NCBI GenBank assembly: GCA_049293015.1
Contig: JBATSB010000001.1
Location: forward strand, 1-21,870
Source of the DNA: UBA2330 sp049293015
GTDB taxonomy: Bacteria; Bacteroidota; Ignavibacteria; Tepidaquicellales; Tepidaquicellaceae
DNA length: 21,870 bases
Direction of reading: 5' to 3'
Under the pieces are notes generated by a model. The model was not told the DNA's origin and searched no databases. It saw nothing but the letters and a program-made list of their open reading frames with translations. The position numbers and the translations under genes are program-made. This document shows positions 1 to 6,969 of this stretch, piece after piece (within the stretch, counting starts at the first letter, position 1; every line of letters starts with the position of its first letter).

Positions 1-1751
1 GTATTAAATGGATCGTAAAAATCGTTCATCACTTTTTTATAAGAACTCTCCCCGCTGGCTATTGTATCAAGCTCTGTTTCCATCTTAGCAGTAAAGTTTG
101 CATTTATTACATCTTTAAAATGCTCTGACAAAATTTTGTTAACTGCCTTACCGAGATTTGTTGCAAATAATTTTTTCTCTTTCAGCTCCACATACATTCT
201 GTTTATAACAGTAGACACAATAGCAGCAAATGTACTTGGTCTGCCGATACCTAATTTATCTAACTGTTTTATAAGACTACTTTCAGTATATCTAGGAGGT
301 GGATTTGTAAAATGCTGTTCCTGATTAAGATTAATTACTTTTAGGAAATCATCTATAGTAAGATCAGATGGGATCAAAGTTATATCATCTTCAGCTATGG
401 CATTATCAGGTTTATCATTTAGGTCTTCAGAATTATCCTCATATACTTTTAGGAACCCGCTGAATTTCATGACACTGCCGGTAGCTTTAAAACAATATTT
501 ATTTTTGCAGCCTCTTGGTGAGAGCGCTGTAATAATTACCGTTTTCTGATCAAGTACTGCCTGAGACATTTGAGATGCTACAAATCTTTTCCAGATAAGA
601 TCATATAATGCAAACAGATCTTTGCCGAGCTTTTTCATATCTTCAGGTTTTCTGTTTACATCAGTAGGTCTTATCGCTTCGTGTGCATCTTGAGTATTCT
701 TCTTTTTTGTTTTAAATTCTTTTGGCTTTTCAGGTAAGTAATCTTTACCATAATTTTCGTCAATGAATCCTCTTGCTGAGTCTACAGCTTCACCGCTTAC
801 CCTTGTTGAATCTGTCCTCATGTAAGTAATAAGTCCCACAAGCCCGTCTTCTTTATTTCCCTCTATGCCTTCATATAATTTCTGCGCAAGCATCATGGTT
901 TTCTTTGGTGAGAATCCAAGTCTGGAAGATGCAGTCTGCTGAAGGACCGAAGTAGTAAATGGTGCAGGTGCATTTCTTTTTACCTCTTTTACCTGAATGT
1001 CAGTGATCTTATATTTATTATCACGAAGCTCCTGCATTATTATATATGCATGATCGATGTCTTTAATACAAGGTTTCTCACCGTCAAATTTCAGAGTGTC
1101 TTCATTGATCTTAAATAATTTTGCTCTGAATGATTTTGAATTTCCGGATGGCTTTGAGAAAAGTCCTTCTATAGACCAGTATTCCTTTGGCTTAAATTTT
1201 TCAATCTCTTCCTCTCTCTCACATATCACCCTTAAAGCTACAGACTGAACTCTTCCAGCTGATAATCCAAAGTAAAAAGTTTTCCATAAAAAAGGACTTA
1301 CTTTATATCCAAGTATCCTGTCCATCACTCTTCTTGCAACCTGAGCTGAAACCAGATTTTCATCAATCTTTCTGCCGCTGGACATCGCTTTTTCAATTCC
1401 GGATTTTGTAATTTCATTAAACAGAACTCTCTGAATTTTATCCTTCTTATTTACAATTTCATCTGCAATATCCGACGCAATAGCTTCACCTTCACGGTCA
1501 GGGTCAGTCGCTATATATACTTTATCAGAAGATGATGCAATTCTTTTTAAATTATTTATAATATTTTCTTTACCTGGGATCACACCGAAGGTTGCAGTAA
1601 AATCATCATTCTCAAGATTCACATTCATCTTACTTTTTGGAAGATCTTTTATATGTCCGACTGTTGCTTCAACTATGAAGTCTTTACCAAGGTATTTATT
1701 GATTGTCTTTGCTTTGGAAGGTGACTCTACTATTACTAAAGATTTTTTCAT
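1..1751 (-). CDS. topA: DNA topoisomerase I, type IA (3' end beyond window)
   Basis: Relaxes negatively supercoiled DNA through a transient 5'-phosphotyrosine link. The reading frame is open from the ATG at 1751 to the window edge (583 codons seen), so the C-terminal zinc-finger region lies outside. The N-terminal Toprim domain shows IVESPSKAKT (Glu9) and DPDREGE (residues 83-89) for Mg2+ binding. The active-site motif ITYMRTDSTR places the catalytic Tyr at about residue 310, close to the family's usual position. Later motifs include DAHEAIRPT and GIGRPSTFA, typical of bacterial TopA. It starts 39 bp downstream of smg, and smg-topA adjacency is also known from Proteobacteria, which supports both calls. 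No frameshift was seen in the visible part. Confidence 0.97.
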   Translation of the reverse strand, partial: MKKSLVIVESPSKAKTINKYLGKDFIVEATVGHIKDLPKSKMNVNLENDDFTATFGVIPGKENIINNLKRIASSSDKVYIATDPDREGEAIASDIADEIVNKKDKIQRVLFNEITKSGIEKAMSSGRKIDENLVSAQVARRVMDRILGYKVSPFLWKTFYFGLSAGRVQSVALRVICEREEEIEKFKPKEYWSIEGLFSKPSGNSKSFRAKLFKINEDTLKFDGEKPCIKDIDHAYIIMQELRDNKYKITDIQVKEVKRNAPAPFTTSVLQQTASSRLGFSPKKTMMLAQKLYEGIEGNKEDGLVGLITYMRTDSTRVSGEAVDSARGFIDENYGKDYLPEKPKEFKTKKKNTQDAHEAIRPTDVNRKPEDMKKLGKDLFALYDLIWKRFVASQMSQAVLDQKTVIITALSPRGCKNKYCFKATGSVMKFSGFLKVYEDNSEDLNDKPDNAIAEDDITLIPSDLTIDDFLKVINLNQEQHFTNPPPRYTESSLIKQLDKLGIGRPSTFAAIVSTVINRMYVELKEKKLFATNLGKAVNKILSEHFKDVINANFTAKMETELDTIASGESSYKKVMNDFYDPFN

Positions 1752-1790
1752 TAAATATTTTTAATCGTTAAAATTAATGTGTTTATAATA

Positions 1791-2246
1791 TCAGTTGATT
1801 GTATCATTGTTTTGAAGAATTAATCTGTTCAGCCTGTTGTCAGGATCGGTCGAAAGAAAGATCATAGTTGATGCTATCATCTTTATTTCATCAATTCCAA
1901 TATCCTTATACCCCGCAGAAATAAGTTTATCTATAATAGACTCTTCATCTGTTTCAGTTATTATCCCAAGTTCTTTAAGTTGTATCATATATCCAAGTGC
2001 TTCTTTTGTAAATAAATTTTTTTCAAATTTATGATAAACTCTGTGAGACCTTGAATGTTTTCTGTCAGCATTAAAGATCAACTCACTGCTTTCGATCTTT
2101 GAAAATATCCAGGCAAACGCTGTATTGATCTCTGCTTTAGTGTATCCTTCGCTTGTGTATTTATTTATATCGATCTCATTGAATTCTTTTTTCTCCTGCA
2201 TTTCATTGAGAATATTTACTATTAGTTCAAATATTTTTTCCTGCAT
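1791..2246 (-). CDS. smg: Smg / DUF494 family protein
   Basis: A 151-residue acidic and Lys-rich protein of the Smg (DUF494) family, whose biochemical role is not established. The order of features fits the family: N-terminal helices (MQEKIFELIVNILNEM), a GYTKAEINTAFAWIFSK stretch, then a C-terminal part with LTKEALGYM-like and DPDNRLNRLI sequences. Length matches the usual 150-160 residues. It overlaps the end of ybeY by 20 bp and lies 39 bp upstream of topA, so the three are probably translated from one mRNA. The smg-topA neighbourhood resembles the dprA-smg-topA order of gamma-proteobacteria, which strengthens an assignment otherwise based on weak sequence signatures. Confidence 0.75.
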   Translation of the reverse strand: MQEKIFELIVNILNEMQEKKEFNEIDINKYTSEGYTKAEINTAFAWIFSKIESSELIFNADRKHSRSHRVYHKFEKNLFTKEALGYMIQLKELGIITETDEESIIDKLISAGYKDIGIDEIKMIASTMIFLSTDPDNRLNRLILQNNDTIN

Positions 2247-2685
2247 TATTCAAATTATTTAAATTTTTTAAATAATAATCTTCTTTTTTTCTGATTGCTT
2301 TTCTTTCTGATAGTTTATTGTCTTTATAACCGCTTAAGTGCAGCATTCCATGAATGACAACTCTTTGAAGCTCAATTGAAAATTCTGTTTTAAAATACTC
2401 TGAATTGCTTCTAACTGTATCAATAGAAATGAGTAACTCGCCCTCTTTAATTCCATTATCATCTTCATCAAAAAATGTAAGTATGTCAGTTTCGTAGTCA
2501 TGTCCGAGATATTTTCTGTTGTATTCTCTGATCATCTTGTCATCACAGAAAATAAAATTTAAAATTTCGGGATTTATATTTTCTTCCTTTACTATTAATG
2601 ATGAAATTTCTTTTACTGATTTTTTAATTTCTTTCTTTTTTAAATTCTTTCCAAGACCTTCAGAATAAATTATGTTTATCTCCAA
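2227..2685 (-). CDS. ybeY: Endoribonuclease YbeY (rRNA maturation factor)
   Basis: A metal-dependent endoribonuclease family involved in 16S rRNA 3'-end maturation and ribosome quality control. The diagnostic segments are YNRKYLGHDYETDILTF (about residues 55-71) and IHGMLHLSGYKD (111-122). His112 and His116 match two zinc ligands. The third ligand position is Asp122 where E. coli has His; a GYxDK motif here is, as far as I recall, common in Bacteroidota homologues. The frame starts at TTG (2685) with no nearby in-frame ATG, and no strong Shine-Dalgarno is visible. It lies 29 bp downstream of the 137-residue hypothetical gene and overlaps smg. Confidence 0.9.
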   Translation of the reverse strand: MEINIIYSEGLGKNLKKKEIKKSVKEISSLIVKEENINPEILNFIFCDDKMIREYNRKYLGHDYETDILTFFDEDDNGIKEGELLISIDTVRSNSEYFKTEFSIELQRVVIHGMLHLSGYKDNKLSERKAIRKKEDYYLKNLNNLNNAGKNI

Positions 2686-2714
2686 ATTTCAAATCTTATT
2701 TAAAAATTTTAAAT

Positions 2715-3128
2715 TCAGATCATTGTTTCTGAAACCGATAATGCTATGGCAGCCAGCAGCTTTTCAGAATTCAACTCAGAAAAATCGGTTTTCAAAACTT
2801 TCTTGCTGACATTTGAATACATTGAACAGTCGCCGGATTTTGAAACTATCAACCCTGAGATATGTTCCTCTGTTTCTGAAACAAATATTATCTCTTCAAG
2901 CATGTCACTTATGATCATATTTGTACAGGACTGAAGTTGTAAATGAGTATTGTTTGTATATACCGAGATCAATGATTTGTCATCCTCTTCAGGATATATA
3001 TCAATACAAATGTTGGAATTTATGTTTTTATGCGGAATGTTTATTGTATAAGAATTTTCTGATCTAATGAATTTCTCTGAAAATAACCCTTCAATTTTAC
3101 CGATATTTTCTTCTTTCAGTTGATGCAT
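2715..3128 (-). CDS. Hypothetical protein, 137 aa
   Basis: I do not recognise this protein. It is acidic, has no signal peptide or transmembrane segment, and is probably cytoplasmic. The middle part alternates hydrophobic and polar residues as beta-strands do (YTINIPHK, CIDIYPEEDDKSLISVYTN, HLQLQSC). It continues into a helix-like MIISDMLEEIIFVSE, a Gly/Ser turn (HISGLIVSKSGDCSMYSNV) and a C-terminal helix (SEKLLAAIALSVSETMI). Four Cys residues are scattered without a metal-site pattern. It starts at ATG 3128, after a 191-bp AT-rich gap that probably holds the promoter for the hypothetical-ybeY-smg-topA set. It has no C-terminal Gly-Gly and so is not an obvious ubiquitin-like partner for the nearby E2. 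Confidence 0.7.
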   Translation of the reverse strand: MHQLKEENIGKIEGLFSEKFIRSENSYTINIPHKNINSNICIDIYPEEDDKSLISVYTNNTHLQLQSCTNMIISDMLEEIIFVSETEEHISGLIVSKSGDCSMYSNVSKKVLKTDFSELNSEKLLAAIALSVSETMI

Positions 3129-3319
3129 TTTAAATTATTCGTTTTTTTATTTAAAGAATTTTAATCCTGTTTATATATAATCAGGGTTTTCTTTATTTTT
3201 ATACTCATTAAAAAATTAGCCTATAAAAATATAGATATAATATAACTTTGTCAATTGATAATATCTCTTTATTATTTTGTATATAAAAATTCAATTAAAT
3301 TTTAGTTTTGTTAAAAAAT

Positions 3320-3832
3320 TTATCGAGAGTTTATATACTTTAGCGCATTTTCTGTATAGTGCAATGCGCTTTGAGTTATGTTATATATCTCTGACTCTGT
3401 TACTTTCCTGATTATTTTTGCCGGAACGCCAGCAACCATTACTCCTTCAGGGATAACACTTCTCTCAGTAACTACAGCTCCGGCTGCAATAATAGAGTTT
3501 GAATTTACAACACCATCAACAAAAATAATCGACCCCATTCCAATCAATACATTATCAGATATTTTACAGCCATGTACAATTGCATTATGACCAACTGTAA
3601 CATCTTTCCCTATATAAACTTCTGACCTGCCGCCTGAAGTATGCAGAATACAACCATCCTGAATATTTGTTCTCTCATCAATAAAGATCCTTTTCACATC
3701 TCCTCTCAAAACACAATTGAACCAGATACTGACATCTTTACAAATAATAACATCTCCAATTACTGTAGCATTATCTGCAATAAAAACGCTGTTATGAATA
3801 TCAGGTAATATATTATTGAATGGTATGATCAA
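3320..3832 (-). CDS. Gamma-class carbonic anhydrase-like hexapeptide-repeat protein
   Basis: A left-handed beta-helix protein of the gamma-carbonic anhydrase/YrdA/PaaY group, about 170 residues as usual. Hexapeptide repeats run through most of the chain (NATVIGDVIICKDVSIW, VYIGKDVTVGHNAIVHGCKI, NVLIGMGSII). His64, His82 and His87 fall where the family binds its catalytic metal between subunits, so bicarbonate/CO2 interconversion is possible. Many family members lack demonstrated activity. The C-terminal helix (SEIYNITQSALHYTENALKY) is also typical. The start is TTG at 3832; the upstream in-frame stretch has no better start. It lies 48 bp after the E2-like gene and is probably in the same transcript. 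Confidence 0.87.
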   Translation of the reverse strand: MIIPFNNILPDIHNSVFIADNATVIGDVIICKDVSIWFNCVLRGDVKRIFIDERTNIQDGCILHTSGGRSEVYIGKDVTVGHNAIVHGCKISDNVLIGMGSIIFVDGVVNSNSIIAAGAVVTERSVIPEGVMVAGVPAKIIRKVTESEIYNITQSALHYTENALKYINSR

Positions 3833-3880
3833 TTTTTTGAAATAGGATAATATAAAAAACTTTGTTCTTCTTTAAAATTA

Positions 3881-4417
3881 TTAATTTATATCAATCTGAT
3901 CTTTCTCTTCATTAAAATGTATCTCGACCTCACCTTGTCTGAGGTTTACATTGTCAATTGGGAAAACTTCTGAATTCTCTTTTGCCCATTTAGCTGCAAT
4001 TCCATTTAAAGGACTTGTTACATTATATGTCTTATATGTGATCATCTCACCTACCTGATAAATTATGTCAACCAGCGTTTCGCCAGAAGCCCAGTAATCT
4101 CCGATACAAATATCATTAGGAGAAGCCATCCTGAAATTGGGATGGAATATTTTTGTCATAATATAACTCTGCGGCTTTAACCTTGGATAATCAATATGTA
4201 AATATATTTCAATCTGATGTTCAGTAATAATTTCAAGTTCTTTTCTCTCCGCAGATGCTTCAGCAAGTTTTAACCCCTTCACATTTCTAAATGTAACAAC
4301 ATATCTGTCAGGAGGCAGCATTTCAGAATCATATTCAAAACTAATGTAAGGATGATTTGAGAATTCTTCTTTCATCTTTCTGAAATCTGAGATCAATCTT
4401 CTTTGTCTGGGACTCAT
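3881..4417 (-). CDS. E2-like ubiquitin-conjugating (UBC-fold) protein
   Basis: A 178-residue protein with the linear signature of an active E2 enzyme. It shows a YP turn followed by a strand (DYPRLKPQSYIMTKI, residues 76-90), then HPN (92-94), then a candidate catalytic Cys104 in NDICIGDYW. A downstream helix (ETLVDIIYQVGEMI) leads to an SPLNGIAAKWAKEN segment (135-148), matching the PLN..AA helix of eukaryotic E2s. The N-terminal helix (RQRRLISDFRKMKEEF) also fits. HPN-to-Cys spacing is two residues longer than in human UBE2D. In the family, the Cys carries a ubiquitin-like protein as a thioester received from an E1. The gene lies 24 bp downstream of the JAMM-LysM gene. No E1 or ubiquitin-like gene is seen within the window, so the partner modifier is unknown. 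Confidence 0.85.
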   Translation of the reverse strand: MSPRQRRLISDFRKMKEEFSNHPYISFEYDSEMLPPDRYVVTFRNVKGLKLAEASAERKELEIITEHQIEIYLHIDYPRLKPQSYIMTKIFHPNFRMASPNDICIGDYWASGETLVDIIYQVGEMITYKTYNVTSPLNGIAAKWAKENSEVFPIDNVNLRQGEVEIHFNEEKDQIDIN

Positions 4418-4441
4418 TTATAAATTTTTAATAAATATATT

Positions 4442-5605
4442 TTACTCTAGTTTTTCAGGAATTTCAAGTACTTGTCCGATCTTAATATCAGCTCTGTTTT
4501 TTATATTGTTAACTTTCATTATCACTTCAATCCCTGCCCGGCTTTTGTACTGATTCATAGCAATTTTCTCAAGAGTATCACCATTTTTCACAGTGTATTT
4601 TTTAGTACTAACCTTTTCCGGGGTTTCAGTAATTTTTTCTTCCTTCACTTTATTTTCTGTATTCTCAACTGTTACTGATTTTTTTGTTGAAGTATCAGCA
4701 GAAATCTTTTCCTGTACAGGTTCTGTCTTTGGTTTCTCCGTTTTTATCGTACCTTTGGTTCTTAATTCTGTTTCTAAAATATAATTATTCAGTCTTTCGT
4801 TAAGATTTTTTGTATCCTCTTTTATATAAGACAGTTCCTGCAAATGTTCATCTCTTAATTCTGATAATTTATTTATTTCATAAAAATTATATATCATTAG
4901 AAGCAGTATAATAAATATCAGTAAATTTAATACAACCAGTGCTTTATTATTCAATTCAATTTTATATTTTCTTTTTTCCTGTTCAGCTTTATCTTCTTTA
5001 ATTGTAAACAGGTCATCGGATGGTTTTAATTTTATAAGCTCATTAAACTCTTCTTCATCATAATCATATACAAAAAAACCTTCAGATTTTTCAATTTTTC
5101 CATTTTCCCAAACAAAAAATCCTCTTTCCTTAATAGTAGGATCGAAGACATAAGCAACCATATACTCAAGGTTGAAGAAATTTTCATGAATGAAAAGATC
5201 ATAATTCGAAAGAAATACTGTATGCCCCGGATGTGAATGATACCATCCGAGAATCTTCCTTCCCGGAAAATCCTTATCCATAATATCATTTATATAATCC
5301 CAGGTCTCATGCGTAAAAGTAAGTCTTGACAGGGAAGAGCTGCTGTGCATAGCTATTATTAAATCATTGATAAGAATAAACTTCTTATCATTATCATTAA
5401 TGCAAATCTCACCGACCATTACGCCGCCAAGCTCATTATTTACATCGCTTAATAAATGATCTTCAATCTTCTTAAGAGTCTCCTGCTTAATAAAGATTCT
5501 GTATTCAATATCAGGTTCACCACTCCCAAGGAAATAATGGTTATCAGGAAATTCAAGTTTTTTAAAAACATGATTACCCGGAGATTCCTGTAAATCAATA
5601 TTCAT
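4442..5605 (-). CDS. Membrane-anchored JAMM/MPN+ metalloprotease with C-terminal LysM domain
   Basis: A 387-residue fusion. Residues about 35-180 form a JAB/MPN domain with a complete JAMM zinc site: Glu66 in GGVMVGEI, then His123-x-His125 (HSHPG), Ser133 and Asp136 in the canonical HxHx7Sx2D spacing. Family members cleave isopeptide or C-terminal peptide bonds of ubiquitin-like proteins. A transmembrane helix follows (about 221-242), with Lys/Arg before it and acidic residues after it. This predicts a cytoplasmic JAMM domain and a periplasmic C-terminus. Residues 243-280 look coiled-coil, 281-335 are a Lys/Thr/Glu-rich linker, and 336-384 are a LysM domain (YTVKNGDTLEKIA) expected to bind peptidoglycan. 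The start is ATG at 5605, placed by an in-frame stop two codons upstream. It precedes the E2-like gene by 24 bp. Confidence 0.9.
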   Translation of the reverse strand: MNIDLQESPGNHVFKKLEFPDNHYFLGSGEPDIEYRIFIKQETLKKIEDHLLSDVNNELGGVMVGEICINDNDKKFILINDLIIAMHSSSSLSRLTFTHETWDYINDIMDKDFPGRKILGWYHSHPGHTVFLSNYDLFIHENFFNLEYMVAYVFDPTIKERGFFVWENGKIEKSEGFFVYDYDEEEFNELIKLKPSDDLFTIKEDKAEQEKRKYKIELNNKALVVLNLLIFIILLLMIYNFYEINKLSELRDEHLQELSYIKEDTKNLNERLNNYILETELRTKGTIKTEKPKTEPVQEKISADTSTKKSVTVENTENKVKEEKITETPEKVSTKKYTVKNGDTLEKIAMNQYKSRAGIEVIMKVNNIKNRADIKIGQVLEIPEKLE

Positions 5606-5643
5606 ACATTACTTTTGGTATTGTGCAATATAAGTAATGTATG
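5603..5643 (-). promoter_or_regulatory. Perfect 12-bp dyad covering the start codon of the JAMM-LysM gene
   Basis: CATACATTACTT at 5603-5614 is the exact inverse complement of AAGTAATGTATG at 5632-5643, with a 17-nt loop. A second small dyad, TATTGTGCAATA, lies inside the loop (5619-5630). On the mRNA, the 3' arm contains the AAAG-rich ribosome-binding region and ends exactly on the ATG, so the folded RNA would hide the start. No T-tract follows, so a terminator is unlikely. It could instead be a protein operator on DNA. Confidence 0.6.
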
Positions 5644-5667
5644 AAGTATTTTAAATATTAATTTAGA

Positions 5668-6732
5668 TTATTTTTTTAGAGCAATTCTTCTTGGACTTAT
5701 GCCTCCAGATATGTTAAAATCGCTGATAAGTGTGCCATTATAACCATAGACTCTGAATTTTCCGTTGGAAGTAAAATCAGATGCCGCAACACAAACATAG
5801 ATATGATTTTCTTCGCTATCATAATTCAGACCGTAATTCAAACCGGAAACAGGTTTTGGGATAATGGATACAGCAGTTCTGGTGCTAAGATTATATTTTA
5901 CTATGCTTTCTTCTGCATATATATCTCCTCCTATATATAAAATTTCATTCGATCCTGAACTAACAATATCTTTTGACAGACCATGAATATGGTCACTGTA
6001 AGAATTTACTATTATTAATGCTGTTGGATCGATCTTATAAATAACTGCCCCAGAAGAATTTCCAGGACATCCAACCAGTAAACTTCCGTCCGGAGCTTCT
6101 GCTAGAGATGACGGGGTTTTCGAAACAGGTATAGTCGCTATTAAATTATCTGTAAGTGCATCTATAACAGACACGGTCGAATCCGTATTTCCATTAAACA
6201 CACTTGTATTACAAACAAAGACACGGTTACCGATTGCAAGAATTTCCTGTGGATATATACCAACACCTATTGATGCAATATTGCTGAATGTATTCTTATC
6301 AAGTACGGTCACACTGTTTGAAGGTCCGTTCGTTAAATATATTTTGTTATTTGCAATTGCCAGAGAATAAGGATTAATACCTGCAGATCCTGTCATTTGA
6401 ACTGTACCGTTTGTATCTGTTTTGTAAACTTTTCCGGCAGCTCCAAAATTTCCCTGCTCACTGATATATAGATTTCCGTTTTCATATAAAATACCATCCG
6501 GCAAAAGACCTAAATTCCCCGGATTGAAATTACTCGGACTAAAATCTGAATAAGTCTTATTATAAAAAGATAACTTGCTTGTGCCCGGATTGAAGCCTCC
6601 TTCAGAAATAACATATGCGCCTTTTGAATTTAACACAACCACCGTCGGCGGTGTATTGATCTCATCTCTTGAACAGGAATTAATCGTTACTGCTAAAAGC
6701 ATTAGGAATAAAATTCTTTTGAACATTTTCAT
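5668..6732 (-). CDS. btuG: BtuG-like surface lipoprotein, YncE-type beta-propeller
   Basis: A 354-residue protein with a lipoprotein signal peptide (lipobox VTINSC, Cys20). It then has about seven YncE/NHL-like blades, for example LLPDGILYENGNLYISEQ, NPYSLAIANNKIYLTNG, VTVLDKNTFSNIASIGVG and SSLAEAPDGSLLVG. In Bacteroides, BtuG is a surface beta-propeller lipoprotein that binds B12 tightly and passes it to BtuB. The domain type, the lipid anchor and the shared transcript with btuB and cobO make that the best reading. The sequence alone does not prove B12 binding. It lies 21 bp after the BFD gene. A generic DUF5074-type propeller is the alternative. Confidence 0.75.
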   Translation of the reverse strand: MKMFKRILFLMLLAVTINSCSRDEINTPPTVVVLNSKGAYVISEGGFNPGTSKLSFYNKTYSDFSPSNFNPGNLGLLPDGILYENGNLYISEQGNFGAAGKVYKTDTNGTVQMTGSAGINPYSLAIANNKIYLTNGPSNSVTVLDKNTFSNIASIGVGIYPQEILAIGNRVFVCNTSVFNGNTDSTVSVIDALTDNLIATIPVSKTPSSLAEAPDGSLLVGCPGNSSGAVIYKIDPTALIIVNSYSDHIHGLSKDIVSSGSNEILYIGGDIYAEESIVKYNLSTRTAVSIIPKPVSGLNYGLNYDSEENHIYVCVAASDFTSNGKFRVYGYNGTLISDFNISGGISPRRIALKK

Positions 6733-6753
6733 TAACTGTTGATGATAATTAAT

Positions 6754-6966
6754 TTATAAAATAATTTCAAATTCTGTTTTTCCTGTCTGAATCATTTTCT
6801 TTATATATGGAACACAAATTTTACAATTACCGGCTAACTCTTTAATTTCCTTCAACTCTTCAATAGTATTAATACCATTTTCCTTCATGATATTTTTCAT
6901 TTCAAGAAAAGTAACATCAAAACAAACACATTTCTTAACAGGATATTTATCTTTTAAAATACTCAC
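6754..6966 (-). CDS. Small BFD-type [2Fe-2S]-binding protein
   Basis: A 70-residue soluble protein. Cys13-x-Cys15 (KKCVCFD) and Cys48-x2-Cys51 (GNCKICVPYI) are spaced as in bacterioferritin-associated ferredoxin (BFD) domains, which use these four Cys to bind a [2Fe-2S] cluster. The helix between (TFLEMKNIMKENG...TIEELKEI) matches the compact helical BFD fold. The start is GTG (6966), three bases after the cobO stop, with AAGAAG just upstream, so translation is probably coupled to cobO. Its position between cobO and the BtuG-like gene suggests a redox role in B12 salvage, perhaps helping to reduce Co(II) before adenosylation. That role is inference. Confidence 0.8.
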   Translation of the reverse strand: MSILKDKYPVKKCVCFDVTFLEMKNIMKENGINTIEELKEIKELAGNCKICVPYIKKMIQTGKTEFEIIL

Positions 6967-6969
6967 TTC

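Noticed and set aside
2715..3128. The 137-residue protein as a ubiquitin-like partner of the E2
   Set aside because: It ends in SETMI with no Gly-Gly or other processing signal and shows no clear beta-grasp pattern, and a 191-bp gap separates it from the E2 gene block.
5032..5289. Second minus-strand open frame inside the JAMM-LysM gene
   Set aside because: It is an out-of-frame shadow of the JAMM coding sequence, which carries the intact catalytic motif.
3881..5605. The E2/JAMM pair as a CBASS or other phage-defence operon
   Set aside because: No cyclase, effector, E1 or ubiquitin-like gene is adjacent, and the neighbours are B12 uptake and housekeeping genes. A cellular role fits the context better, although defence cannot be excluded.
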